A DNA stretch of 64,000 nucleotides from Serilophus lunatus (taxonomy: Eukaryota > Chordata > Aves > Passeriformes > Eurylaimidae). Shown in pieces: positions 45,301-60,300 of the stretch. A model generated the notes under the pieces. The model did not search any database. It was not told where the DNA came from and was given only the letters and a program-made list of their open reading frames with translations. The translations under genes were made by a program, and so were the position numbers. Location: NCBI GenBank assembly GCA_013399895.1, contig VXBA01005705.1:833286-897285 (forward strand), given 5' to 3'. Within the stretch, counting starts at the first letter, position 1, and each line of letters begins with the position of its first letter.

Positions 45301-48300
45301 TCTGTCCAGGGAAAAGCAGAGAATCTCAGAGAAATGCATTCTTAAGAGAGGGGTCATTAAACTGGAAGCAGAACTGATGATGAAAACCCCACAGCTAAAA
45401 TCCTGACCACTTTGAAACTAGTGACAAATCTCAAGTCACCAATCATGAAGTCCCTTCTATTGTTCCACAAACTGAGAAAAGTATCTGTGAAACAATTTTG
45501 TAACTGTGAGAGGGAGTGTCAGAGACCAAGGAGCAAAGATGAGGACAAAACAAGAAGGCAGTATAGAGAACAAAGAGATGAGGTAGTATTGTATATGGGT
45601 CAGATACAGGAGAAAGGGCAACAAGGAAAGGAATGAAGACAATGGAAAAAACAGGAAGTAAAACATAACTAAGGCAGGAGGGAGTTAACAGAGAAAACAG
45701 TGTGGGCCTTGGAGAACTGTGTGTCAGGTATGTCACAGAACAGAGAAAACGTACAGATGAAACACTAGGAAACAGGCTGAACACAAGTTCTGGTCTTGGA
45801 GACAACCCTTGAATATAAGTCTGGGATTTCATGAACAGAAGTTAAGCATGTCGGCTTTGGGGTCTCTATGCCTGTCCCTCATTGCACCAACTTTGTTAAC
45901 AGAATTTCAGTTTTCTCTCCAATCCCTTGCTTAGGCAGATGCTCGTGGGTGTGTTAATGGTGTAGTGAAGACCAAAGTATTTCAGCTCCAACGCAGGGGA
46001 TATGAGATGAGCATTGAGGTACAAGGCAAGATCACAGAAGATGGCACCGGTATGTATCCCATAGGGACGGCAAAGTGGTGACAGGCCATAACAGGAGGGC
46101 CTGACAAAGACAAGAGTAGTAGACTGAAATGACTACAAATTCATTAATAATCTCTCTTTATTGTCCTCTGTCTCAGGTATAGAGATGACTGGAACAGGCT
46201 CCTGTGATATCACACCCATCATGAGCAAAATCAGCTTTGACCTTCTGGACTCTCAGTACAGACCAGGGATTCCACTCTTTGGGAAGGTAAAGAATGTCTG
46301 AGACCATGGGCAACGAATGGCATAGCAAACACACAAACGCATAATCCCATCAGATAGAGTAGTAGCATGTGCAGATTACATGGCCCTCCTTTCTTTGTCT
46401 TTACCTTTACAATTACTGATAGTCAGGGCAGTCTAAGAGACACATCTGGCAGTCAGCCCAGTACAGAAGAGAAGGCCTACTCTCCTGACAGTGAGCAACA
46501 AGCATGGACTATTCCACAAGGGAATGTTATCCAAGTGCAAAGGGTGACCACAACACAGGTAGGCATAGTGACCTCATCAGCAAGAGCAGTCCCACACGAC
46601 TCAACCAAACTGAGCATAGCTGGAATGGTGACAGTAACAGGTTCTACCGAGGGTCTAGCAACCACCTGACAATATGAGGTGATGAATCAGTGCTAAGTCC
46701 AGCCAAGGAAGTCCAGTTAACCAGATGGGAACAGCAGGAGAAAGAGCTAAGTGTAGGCCTACCTCCAAGGTACCTTTACCCTGTGACTGGGACAAGGCAC
46801 AAGATGGAACTTAGAGATCCGGAACTAAGAGGCAGATGATACATGGTGGTAGTCCCCAATGAGGCTGGCCTTATTTGGAGGGGAATTAAAACTACTTAGG
46901 GTCCTATCTTATGTTATCTGTTTTAGGATCCTTAGGGCATCTATCTTAGATAGATAATTTTTATGGTCCAATCAGGTTGTTTCCTGGGAATTTTCTCAGT
47001 TGTTCCCTCAGACAATTCAGGACTCAGCTCACACGTTTCTGCATTCTTTTCTTTTGTTCTTCTTTATCAAGAAATATCCTGCCTGGCAAGCAGGAAAATT
47101 TCTTGGGAATTGTTTTCTTTCACTAGTCTAAAACTAGTTTATTATTGCTTTATTAGGTGAAGTTGGTTGATGGCACTGATGCTCCAATTGCCAATGAAAC
47201 CATCACGATTTCTGTGGATGGAGACAGTTACAAAGGGAATTACACGACAGATGAGCAGGGACAATCCTGGTTTTCCATAGACACTACCGCCTTCACACAA
47301 GCCTCCCTGGAAATCCGAGTGAGTGGCAGAGACAGGGGTAAGCCTCTGTCTTTCTCATCAGCAGGGGAAATGTCAATCCATGGGTTGTCAGTCTTTCTGT
47401 CGATTGGAAAACAAGGCAAGTTTCTTGGTAGCTCACCTCTCTTCTCTGTGTCTTCTGTGCATATTCCCTAGCATCTTCTAAAAATGGGAAATACAGAGCA
47501 TATCCAGAGTTTTTCTGTGAACTTTTATGTAGCTTGTTACTTGGTTTTGTTTAGCTATGAAATTTTTATTCTTCATTCTCAGGCAGATCATAAACCTGAA
47601 CTGAACTGTTATGACAGCAACTGGATCACACCATCGTATGAGCATGACATGCGTAGAATAAGTCGGTTTTACTCCCCCAGTAAGAGCTTCCTCAAAATTG
47701 AGCCAAAGCCTGAGACATTAAGCTGTGGCTCCCTCACAGAGGTCCAGGTGCACTATATCTTCACACAAGAAGCCGTAGGGGAACAAAAGAAAATTGTCAT
47801 TTACTACTTGGTAAGAAGTATTTGTGGTTACTTTGATCTATGGCTTGAAAGTACCGTGTTGTCTATAGCTACGTACCATGATAAGCACTGCTATATGGCC
47901 AGTATTATTTTGAAATGGAAAGTATGGCCTACAGCAGTGCAATCTAAACACATTTCCATAACGTTTCTCATTTCTCTGTATGCAGACAGGCATAGGGTGT
48001 ACATGTTTTACTAACAACAGAAGAGAGACAAAATATTGATGAGAGAGCACTGTCTTGAGCACAGCTACCCAAGACACTCATTTCATGATAAGCCAACCCC
48101 AGTCTCCCCCATTCTAAATTCTAGTACACATATGGTCACTGCTCAGAAACCAGCACCCTACAACATGAAGATAAAAGATGAGAACGGATGGTATCTGCTA
48201 TTCATTTTGTCCTTTAGTAGTAATCTGACTGATGAAACTAAAGCAACACCTCTAACTACACTACCAGAAAAGCCCAATAAACTCAGATCTTAGGCTGAAC

Positions 48301-51300
48301 ATCAAGCAATCATGGAAAGTTTGGGATACCATAGTAATTGGAACAGACTATAGCATGCTGGCATTGAGAACTATGAATTTGATCAATTTTGGGGTCAGAG
48401 AAATTAATTGAACTGTGACAAAAAACTCATATATCAGTTTCACTTGGAAGAACAGGAAAAATCAGATTAATATTCAAAAATAATTTCTTTCTCCCTAAAT
48501 TTTTTTTTCCGGTTATCCTCTTTTATGACACTAGCAGAACTGATGAGAGTAGCTTTGGAGAATCAGAAGAAATCATTGGAACAGACACTTCTTAGGATGG
48601 ATTGTGCAGAACATCAGGACATGTGGGCTGAGACTCAAAAAAAGAGGATAGAAACTTGTGGCAGAGATGTCTATGTGCTTATTTTTAAGATTGCTAAGAG
48701 TTAATTGAAGGACAGGATAGCTGTTTTCCCAGCAGCCTGATAAAGCTGGTTATAAGTATGCACATATAGCAGGTAAACAAACAGTGAGAGAGTTTCTAAT
48801 TTTATAGATGTAGATCTCACACTTTGAAATTCAAATATGGTTCTATGGAATATATATTTCACATAGAATGTAATTGTATAAAAGAAATTTTTAACTGTGA
48901 AAAGGGAATCTTTCTCTAGAAATGAGGAAATTACAGGTAACATTGAGGCTGTTGCTTACTGCCTGAATTCAGACAGCTTATTCAAGCTCTTATTTGCAGC
49001 TTGTGCTCTTCTGTCCCAACTCTGTGGAGTTATGAAACTAATGCTAGTTAAATTTTGCCTCAGACTGTTTCACAATGCAACTGAGAGTAGAATTAGGAAA
49101 ATTTTTGACCCCTAGTCTGTTCCAAATTGTTAGAATTATGCATATGGCCCCCAAACTTATGTGGGGTCACAAAAAAAATGCATTCAAACCTGATCTAAAT
49201 ATGTAATATATACAAAAGCAAAGACAGGTCTGATCAAGAAGGAAAGACTGTCCTCCTAAAAATGAATATTTCTGTGTCCAAAGACCCAATGAATTCTAGT
49301 CTGGCACTTGCTTAATACCTTCTTGGTGTTGCTCACTGTTGCCAATATTATTTATACTCACTATCTACAGATAACCCAGTGAACGTTCCTTCTCCTCCCT
49401 TTCCAACACCAGTAGCAACAATTAAAGGAAGATTTCTCTGTCACACAGGTGATGGCCAAGGGAGGAATTATACTAGCAAGCACGCATGATCTGACTGTGA
49501 ATCCTGGAGCTGGTGAGCAGAACTATGCATTTTTAGCATTTCTGATAATAATTTGGGGGCAGGGAGGACATAGATAAATAATTTCAATTCAAATATTTAA
49601 CATTTAATTCAAACACTAAATTTTATGTTTGGATTTTATGTTTATCTTTTTTACTTTATGTTTATCTTTTTAAATAAAGCGGCTTGGTTTATTTTTGTTT
49701 TCTCTGAGTTCTGCCAGGTGCTATTTTTTTAAATCAGAAAATGTTAGAAACTTCGACAAAAATAACCATAATGTTTTGGCCATTTCCTAAAAGCAGCACT
49801 TTCTGATGACCACTCTATCCTATTCTGACTGAGGATGCTTACCAGTGTTGTGAGACTCACGCGTAAAATGTACAGAAAAAAGAGCGTGTCTCATTTCTTT
49901 TTCTCTCTTCCCTTCCTATTTTTGGTATTGTTCCTCCCTTGTAAGCATAAAAACACACACATACCTGTATTCTAACCAATAAATTTTATTTTTTTTTGAT
50001 ACAAATATCGAAGGGTTACATATTTCAGTAACTAAGACTGGCCATAATGAAAGTTTAAATGTTTTTTGGCAATAAGACCAGGGAGATACTTTGTAAGTCT
50101 ATGATAAGGAGTTGTATTGCAGTGGGTATAAACAGTATATGGAACAAAAAGATCTCGGGTGCTGTACATTTGTACAAAGTTCTGCATCCTCACTATTAGC
50201 ACTGGCTAAACTAACACTGTGGCTATTATCAAAAGATATTCTGTCACCTTGTCCAGATTGTGATGTAAAGCTCAGGCCCAGAAAGGAAGAGTTCTACAAC
50301 TTAGGAATTCTCTAGTGTGCTTGGACCAAGAGTTAAATACTTGCTTAGCAGTACCTTTTCCAGTTACTCTTTCAGCCACTTTGCAACCTTGAGTGCTGCC
50401 TCCTTTTACAACAGTCTGTTATCTTTTTTTCCCTCCTCTAAGTTTTGTAGATCTTGGAGCTTGAGGGAAAAAGTGGTTAGGAACATCAAGAAATTATGCC
50501 AGATGTTAACTGGCAAGAATCTAGAAGCTTTCCAAACTCATTCAGCTATTCATGATCACTTTTTGAATACTAATGTCTTCAGCAGCAGCCACAGACTTCA
50601 GTCATGTATCAGTATTCCTATCCCTGCAAACTAAAAATGTCCAGTGTGAGTGAACTTGACTTTTTTATTTAGGGAAGGCAAATGCATATACTAGGATTTC
50701 TTGTCTGTTGATTAGCCTGTTTTTCTCTTTGTTAGCATATGGGTCATTTCAGTTGACCCTCTCTGTTGAGGCAACAATTGCTCCCCTGGCACGGATGCTT
50801 GTTTACACCACTTCACCCAGTGGGGAAGTCATCGCCAGTTCAGCAGATTTCCAGGTTGAAAGTTGCCTTCCCAATAAAGTGAGTATATGTCACAGTTCAA
50901 GCAACCCATGTTTGTCTTGTGAACAGTAGTTCAGTTTTAAGTTCCGGAATGGAGGCCGAATTCACAATGGATTCATGAAATTATCCGACAAGGTATTGAC
51001 TGAGGATTTGTTACCATAATAAGTTACAAAGCTCTTACTACAAAAAGTGAGATAAGACATACTAAAAAAGAGAATCACTCATCATTATTAATTACATTAG
51101 TCCAAGCTACCTATATATTAGAAGAATTGCAAGACAGTAGCAGAGTTCAGTTCACAAGGCTAGAAGCATTAGTTTAACAGCATGTCTGGAGAAATGGCTG
51201 CTTGAACTTCCTTTTGGATTTGCAGGTGAGATTGAATTTTGCACCCAAGGAAGGTCTTCCTGCCTCAAACACACACCTGCAACTCCATACCTCACCAAGG

Positions 51301-54300
51301 TCCTTGTGTGCCCTCCGTGCTGTGGACAAGAGCGTTCTCCTTATGAAGCCTGAGAATGAGCTGTCTCCCAGCTCTGTAAGTCTTGGCTACTTCTGGCAAT
51401 GAGCAAGTACAAGAGCAAATCAAATACTTATTAACACCACTATAGACATGGGCTATGCAGTTCTATAGTTGCATTCACTACACTTATTTTTTAGAAGATG
51501 GCATTTATCAATGGAGTTTTAGGTAGTATCGGTCCCTGTAAGTGCTGACCTGCAGTATTTTTCCATGGATTTACCTAGATGTATGACCTTCTTCCACTGA
51601 AGGAAATCCGGGGTTATAGCTTCAAGGACTACTATCTGGAAGAAGATAATGTCAACCCTTGTGTATCACTTGACAATATGTTACTAAACGGATTTGTCTA
51701 TGTGCCCATTTCGCCTGATGGCGAAGGCGATGCCTATGACATACTCAAAGTAAGCACCAGCCTTTCATTTTTCCTTTTGGTTCCATATGGAATTCAATCT
51801 GGTCTCCTCTCCTCTTCTCACCTGTCTTGAAGGGCTTTTTATTGCGGGGGGAGGGGGGGAGAAGGAGGAGGAGGGGAAAGCTTATTTGCTGCAAGCTTGC
51901 TAACTTCTGTATGCAAGAAACCATGTCCAGGCACTGCATCTACTTAGTCAAGCACTGGTAGTTGAGTGCTTCTCTGAATCATTAAAACTTCAAAAGGTTT
52001 CCTCATTGCAAGTAGAGGGAAATGTAAATGGACTTGATTAAGGAAACAATCCTGAGAAATTACTTCTAGGGCCAAAATATTAGAAACTCTTCCTCATTCA
52101 TTCATGTTTTCTCTCTCTGGGTTTACGTAGGTCTTTAATAAAGTGCCAGTTACTTTCATAACTCACAAATCCACATATACCCATCCAAAGTGTCCTGTAC
52201 AAGACTTTTTGGGTACTTCAAACCAATGTATTTCACACATGTCATTTTCACCCAGGCAACTGTGCCCAAGGTAGACCTATGGCCTTGGGTTTCCATCTGA
52301 TCATGTCAGTATTTGGCTTTAGTATGAGTGTAACATGGTAAAGCCTCAACATCTGGGTTGAACCAGTCTATCTGGAATTTATATAGAAGCTTTGTTACTC
52401 TGATCAATACCTGACTTAAGTACATCCATTCTTGACATAGTAAAAAAAGTTTATTTTAAAACCAGTTTTATGTATAATTTCTGTTCTTCTTTCTCTTTGT
52501 TTACTAGGAATTGGGTTTAAAAGTCTTCACTAGCAGCAAGATCCATAAACCTGAAGTCTGCCAGCATTACCCAGGACACATGATGGAAAGGAGTTACAGT
52601 GGTTCTAGTACCTTCTTGATTTTACCCCCCCCCCCCCCCTCCTAAAATTTACCACCCTGCTTATTTCCTTCCCTTTATATATTTGAATATTAATTACACC
52701 AGGCAGATCTGATTCTGTTGAGATATGCTGACCTAATTCAGGATCAATCCCTTCTGGACTCAGTCTTGAAATATGAATCTGATCCACCTTTGCCTGCACC
52801 TTCCCAGTTAGATGTGTCTGTGTGTTGGTGGTGACTTCCATGCCAGCCCCTACAGCAAGGATCTTGTAGATACTAAAAGTCTTTCACCACAAAGTAGTGG
52901 CTTTTTTTTTTCCAATCAGATCCGAGTCCAGCTATGGAAACCTAAAAAAGGATCATATACTTCTAGGCAGACACATTCTAGCAATAACTAGAGGAAAAAT
53001 TAGGGCAAAAGTGGGACAAGACAAATTATCAATATTTTATCACTGCGGGCTAAGAAATTTGGTTCTGTTCCCATTTGTCTCACTCACATGACTATAAGGG
53101 GCTGGATAGGTCATATAACTTCTTTGCAGCTCCAGTGACTATGAAGACTTAAGAATTATATTACTTTTGTTTGTTTGTTTGTGTGTTTGTTTTCCTGAAT
53201 GGTCCTGAGATTAGAAAGGCTATATAGAAGACTCTCACTAATATCACTTCCAGTTGCTGACTTTTCTGGTGCCATATCACCACTCCAATTAAAAAAATGA
53301 TAGCTTTTGGTCCAGTGATAGCTTCTATCCTTCTGTTCATAACAGATCATATCTTTAGTTTTGAGATGAAGGATTTGTCATCAGAGTATGGCACAAGGCA
53401 GTTGTCTGCTTTGAGAAGGTGTAAAGTCTTCTAAGGCTAATGGAAAAGCCTTTCGGTAAGGCACAACCATATGCAATACTGTGAGAAAGCATCTTCCTTT
53501 TTATTGCTAATGGCCAAAGATGAAAGACCCATATTCATCTAAAACAAATCCTAGATGGAGGGCTAAGTGTGTCTTCTGTTTCTGGTTGTGTATAAACTCG
53601 ATCAATTCTTCAACCAGATTATTAAATTATGTGCCACAGTAATATCTGGAGACAGTATGTTTCACATTTGATTCTGTATTGCAGTAGAAATACACCCTCA
53701 GTAACATCATCATATGTGGTTCTTTTGGCACTGTTGGGTTTGCTGGCAGTGAGGGAAGAATGCTCAACTTCATACAATCTCTGTAACAAGAGCAGCAACA
53801 TTAGGAAAGATAAATACTAAGATGGCAACAGAGAAATGCATTTGTCTCCAGTAGCCAAGATTTCAAAGCTATTCTTTCAATTTTAAAATTTTACCTAAGA
53901 ATAACCACTATCTGTAAGGAGAGTATCTTCCTGAATTAGAATGAAATTTGACACATCTTTTCCTTTCTTCCTGTTGTTGAATAAATTTTCTAGTCACTGC
54001 ACTGAATCTGCTTGAAGATGTGGAGTATGGCATGGCAGAGCATATGGTTAATGACAACACTGTGGAGACTGTCCGGAAGTACTTCCCTGAGACATGGATC
54101 TGGGACATAGTTTCAGTGAAGTAAGTGTTTAAGGAAATGTAGTGTCTTCAGTAGGTTAAAACTTTGGAATAGGTTAAAGCCTCAATGAAAGTACCAGTAT
54201 TTCAGGGACATGGGTATTTCTAATAGACAGGGGGATTATTTAAGGTTACTATAGGTGCTTTGGTGGAACATGCAAAAGCCAGTGCCCATATCCCACCTAG

Positions 54301-57300
54301 TCAGGAGTTTGCTGTCAGCAGATGTTGTTCAGTAGGCTGAGATGAACACAAATATAACTGAACTCTTGTTCTCTGTCCCTCACCAGCTCTGAGGGAAATG
54401 CTGATCTAGATGTGACCATCCCTGACACCATCACCGAGTGGAAAGCCAATGCATTCTGTACTTCAGCAGACACAGGCTTTGGCCTGTCCCCAACAGTGTC
54501 CCTCAGAGCCTTCCAGCCCTTCTTTGTTGAGCTCACCATGCCCTACTCTGTAGTGCGTGGTGAGACCTTCATGCTGAAGGCCACTGTTTTCAACTACCTG
54601 ACTGCCTGCATCAGGGTAAGAGACATTCACACTTTGCTCTGCCAAACAGCTTAGGGAAGCCTACAGTTGGTCACTTATAGCATGGTTTCTCAAACTAGGT
54701 GACTGATCTCCAACTATAATTTCATATAGGTGTACGTATGTAGGAATTCTTGTTGAATATGTTTTTCTGCCAAAGTTTTGAAAGCTGCATTAGATTCAGA
54801 ACCTAAAGCTCTGCTGCTGCTATCAGCCTTGCCATCACAAATTTATGTTATCGTCCTATAGAAATAGGAGACTTGAGTTATTCACAGACCACAGCATCAT
54901 TGCATACCCACATGAAAACTCCAGGTTCACCAGGACAAAGGACAAAGGACACAGGTCTGTGTTCAGACATCAGTGTCACCTCACAAATATCACAGCAGAC
55001 TTGCTGGAATATGCAGAATTCCTGTGATTTGATGCATCTGTCCCTAAGACACTGGATGGAGCTATATAGTTTCACTACTCTTAGCTGATTTTTTTCCACA
55101 AATAAAATAGACAATCTCAACCACCTTTGTTAAGTTTTTTATAAATACAGATTTTTATTCTGAAAGGAATTAATGATCCTGTAATTCTAACACATTCTGT
55201 TTTATTTCCCTGTCTTTCCTCTTTCATTTGCTATTTTCAGGTTTCTTATTCCACTTTTTCTTGTTCCCTTACTGGCTTTCCCACTGTTAGCGTTTTATTT
55301 CTTGGCCTAAGTAATCATAAGAGGGAGCTTTAATTCATGGTAAAACTTGTCTATGCTGTTCACTTTCCCAGAGTTTCCTTTCCAAAGATCTTGTTCTATA
55401 CACTTACCTCCCCAGTCTCTTACAATTGTATACATCTCAGTCAATTCCCCTTTTGTGAGGCAGTTCTTGCTCTGCAATATCCATAAGGTTCTGAGTCCCA
55501 CAGTCAGTATAACTATCTCCACTACTCCTTTCTATGTACTGCATCGTCTCCAATAACTCCAGCTTCTCTCTAAGTCCAAATTTCATGACACCTCTCTGTA
55601 CAACTGGCAGGTCAGTGTGTCTCTGGCTGAATCTACTCATTTCCTGGCTATACCAGTAGAGAAACAGGAAGAATCTTACTGCATCTGCACGAATGAAAGA
55701 ATAACTGTGCCTTGGGCAGTAACACCAAGATCTCTAGGTAAGAGGGTGGACAACAAGAAGATACTGGGATCAGATATCTATGTATGACATCAAATCTTTG
55801 GTGTGAGAAGCTAGGTCACTCCAAACCTGTTTGGAAGGATCTTCTTTATGCGAGAAGGGAGAAGTCCTACCTTGAGGTTGAGGCACTTCCTTGGTGTAGT
55901 GTTTCCAGGTTCTAAACAAACCATATAAGTGTTACTGGCCATTGCTCTCCTAGCATTGAAATACAAATCACAAATTCTCTTAATGCCCACAAAGCACTCA
56001 AACATTCCAGTTGTTGAGCTAAAAATGTCTTGGCTTAGTCTGTTTGGGTCTGAAATTTTTTAATGAAAACTTGCTTTCTCCGAAGCTCCTCAGAAGAAGG
56101 TCATTGATTTACAAGATTTGCCACACTGCTACTCTTCTTGCTGATGGACTAACATCTGCTTGGATGGCCAAAGTTTTGAAAGCTGAATTAGATTCAGAGC
56201 TTTGCCGATACCCCCAGCCTTGCCATCACAAATTTATGTCATTATCCTATAGAAATATGAGAGGAAGGAGCCGGCCTGTAAGGCTGCAGCTGGATCAAGA
56301 TAAAACACTGTCTCAGCTTTGGTTCTACTCTTGGGAAATCTTTTCCGTAATGCACCAGAGAGTGCCCAGCACAAACACAAACCCACATTTCCCTTGCTCT
56401 GCCTGGCAGGGCTATCTGACATCTGTTTCCTCCAGGGCATGTGGAGTTCTCCGTGAGCACTGAGGCCCTACAGAAACAGCAGCCCTGCGGGAATGCAGTT
56501 GTGGAGACCCCTGAGAAAGGAAAGAAGGACACAGTCATCAGACAGCTGCTGGTGGAGGTATGTGAGCTGCTAATTTTGGTGGCACAGAAAGGTAGCAGTA
56601 GCAACTGCAATAGTTGCTCTATGATAAAGGTTTTCTGTTTCAGCCATGAAAGCAGCAATAATGGCTTTCAGGACTCTTATTCTGCAAGCTTTTATAAAAG
56701 AAGCATTGATAAATTTAACACAGGCCAATAGAGCCCATAACTCATAATGTTGCCATCTCATAGTAAAAGCAATGTTTTACATTACACAGAGGGATAGAAA
56801 TAATAAGGCAGGCAATAATGGCAGGTTTTTCTGAGACATATCATGTCAGAGATAAATGAGAACTCCTTGGTTTTACCTGTAATAAATCATGGGGATAGGT
56901 TGTAAATAGAGCACTAGCCAGAAACCTTATGCTTCTCCTCCAGCACATGGCTAGTATTCTAGAATATGGAACAGACACCACAAATATTTCTAAATAAAAT
57001 TACCATCACTGTTTTGAATTGGTTTTACTACATTTTTAAGAATATTCAAAACAGTGTAACTAACTTTTAATTTTTTCATTCTTCTGTACACCTTTTTCCT
57101 TAAGCAGTATTTTGCAAGGATAAAAGCACAGCCTTTCACATGATAAATTGCCACTCACAAAATTAATCCACAGTATTAGTCTCCCTGTGATGCTATTGGC
57201 AAACAAATGTTGTATAGTGAAATGTATATAATAATAACTCCTCCTTACCTTGCAGACATTCCAGTGTTCAGTAAGGCAGAGCTAGGATTCATGTAACTTC

Positions 57301-60300
57301 AGAAAATGTTTTGCTGACCTGAACGTAATGATGAAAGAACAATCCTATCTGCTAGGTGCTCTTTTTTTTAATTATTAAAAAATATGTTTGTATGTATAGT
57401 ACATGAATAACTGCTTAACATTTCAGGAAGATTTCCTAATTTCATATATGCCTTCAGGAAAAAGACTGTTTATTTTATTCTTTGAAGACACTAGAAGATC
57501 AGCACTGTAAAGTTGTTTCTCCCAGATGGCAGGAGAATGAAAATTACTGAATGAGTATTAAAGATATTTCTGTCAGAGTGTCTGAGAGATTGCTCCTGTT
57601 TTTGTAATGTGGTAATTAATCAGCAAGCCCTGACTGGATGGAATCAGAGATTAGCATCCAAGGCTGAACAATTAATTAGCAGGGGTGGATAGAGTGTAAC
57701 ATGCTTGAGTGAAGATGCATTGTCATGGACACGTGAATGACAGTATTCCCTAGAGCAGGCAGTGCATCTCAGAGAGAGAGGAGTGTGCAAAAGGCCCTGG
57801 GGCATCCTCTTGACCCTCCAGAAACCAAGCCTTGCTGAGAGCTCTTTGGGAAACAGGATGTTTTTTCACACAGGAATTTCTCATTTGGAAAGGAAAATCT
57901 TTCAGATAATTACAGTGTATGTTTTAATTTCCTGTTGAAATGTTCAAAATCAAACAAAACAATGGATTTCTCATTTTGTTGCATAGCAGAATGACATATT
58001 GAAACAAATGAGAATGTACCTTTTCAAACAAAAGCATTTAGTTCTGTCATGGTTTATCTGAAAAAAGATTGCTTTTTTTTTTATTTTTTCCTACTCTTAA
58101 CACTTTTCTGTCTTTTCATACTGAAGGAGAGATGATGTATTTTAACTTTATGAGAATGTGAAGACAAAAACAGCATTCTTTATACGTTAGAAAAAAATTT
58201 TAATTGGCAAAATTTGGAAACCAGTAATGAAGCAATGGGAACTCTCCTGTTTGGAGGTGAAAAAAAAATTATGCAGGGATCTCCCTAAAATATAGCCATA
58301 CAAAAAAAATGTTTTCTAGTAAACATTTGATTCTTGAGTTTTTTGCAAAATGTTTTCACTCAACAGAAAAGAAGGATTCTTTTCTGACTTCAAAAACTAG
58401 ACTAGGAATTTTTGAAACAGTTGACTGTTGTGTATATTTAAATGTTTGCTGTTGTAACATGTCACGTGTGTGTGCTTTAGAGTGCTCTAGTTAACATCTG
58501 TAAAAGTTCTTGCATACACATCCTGGCAGTGTCCCAGGCACTCAGGCATCACCACAGCTAGACTGGGCCATTGTGGGTAGCAGCTTGGAAGACAGGATCC
58601 TGTGGCTCTGTTAACACTGTTGATAAGAGCACCTTGCATGTCATCTGCATCATATCCTGTGGAGCTGCAAAGGCTCTCTCAGTAACAAGAAAACAAAGAA
58701 GATGTACTAGTTTTCATACTCGTAATTGACCGGTATGGTGTAGTCCTCAGCTACTGCCAGTTTAGCACATGGAGGAGAAAACTTTGTAAGCAATTTCAAA
58801 AGAGTCCCTTTTAGTTTCCCTTTTGATATGTCTTCCTTTTCTTTGTTGGTGGTGGTGCTGTTTTTCATTTTTTGCTTACCCTTTTCCCCAAGCCTGAAGG
58901 AACTGAAGTGGAAACTACATACAACTCTGTGCTCTGTGCATCTGGTAAGAGCCATTTTCTTTCTGAGACTTTTTTTGCTGTGGGAGAGACTAAAGACAAA
59001 GAGAGAAGAAAAGGTTTGCAAGTGCTCGACTCTGAGAAAAAATGTGTAGGAATCTGATAAAACTGAACAAACTAGATGTGCGTCCAAATGTTAGTGAAAC
59101 CAATTCTTCCTAGAGGAGGAGAGTTGAGGATGTAATAGTGTCTACAATTACAGAGACAGAAGCTCATCTTTTAGGAACGGAGGCTGTCCAGGTCCCTTCA
59201 GGGAGAGAATATTTGGGATTTAATATGATTATCTCTAATGCCTTTCAGCAGGTATAAAATTACAAACCAGACTCTGCAATAAGCTAGATCTGCCCACCAA
59301 ATCAGAAGAGGCCTAAAAATTAGGCTGGAAAGTGTCAGTCAAGGCCAGCTGCTCATGCCATGTAGATGTCTGTGACATTCTGTCTGTGAGGGTATTGAAG
59401 GCCCAACACGAAATTTTTAGGATGGGAAGCTTTATCAACAAAATTACAGATGAATTGATTTGTTGAAGGCAGGAAAGCCCTGTTCACGGGATAGCTGCTA
59501 CCCATGCACATAGCCATATCTGGAGTTCTAACAAAATCAGTCTGTTTTTTTATCCCAGAAAAGTCAATTCCAGAGACAGTCTCCTTAGTTCTCCCAGAGA
59601 CTGTGGTGGATGGTTCAGCCAGAGCATATTTCTCAGTGCTAGGTAAGTAAAGCATCCTAAAAGTGTTGCATGCTATTTTGAAGTACTGTAACTTCAGGCT
59701 GTGCTCAGTCCAATTTGCACTGCAAATTGTCCCATTTCTCAGGTGACATCATGGGCAGTGCCATGCAGAACTTGCATCAGCTCCTCCAGATGCCATTTGG
59801 CTGTGGGGAGCAGAACATGGTCCTATTTTCACCCAACATCTATGTCCTGGACTATCTGAACAAGACGGGGCAGCTGAGTGAAGAGGTCAAATCCAAGGCC
59901 ATTGGATACTTAGTGAGCGGTAAGCTGAGACACTGCTTTCACTATACTGTTCATCCCTTTTCTTGGCAACTGGATAAGGACACTATTGGCCACTGGCACG
60001 TATGATCTGTTGGAGGCGGTCTTTAGAAAGGAACGTGATACTCATAGGTTAGGTGTATATAATACAGTACCTGTAAGAATCCTATGTTCAGGTAGAGTTA
60101 CAGGATGAGGCACAACAGCATCCAAACAGGAGCACAGGAAAAGTCCAGGACTGGCAATAACTTAAGATTTGTCTCCATGAAAAAAAGGATATATGAAATA
60201 CATGTCAGACTATTACCATTATTCGTAGCAGCTGCTTATGTAGATTTTGAACCCACCTTAGGATTGAGATTTAGAAGGTATGACTCACCTTTTTGACCAG

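Noticed and set aside
45443..45832. 129-codon minus-strand ORF
   Set aside because: It is the complement of a purine-rich intron tract; Ser/Leu/Phe-rich composition without motifs.
56242..56658. 138-codon minus-strand ORF
   Set aside because: It is antisense across A2M exon 21 and its borders, with no support of its own.
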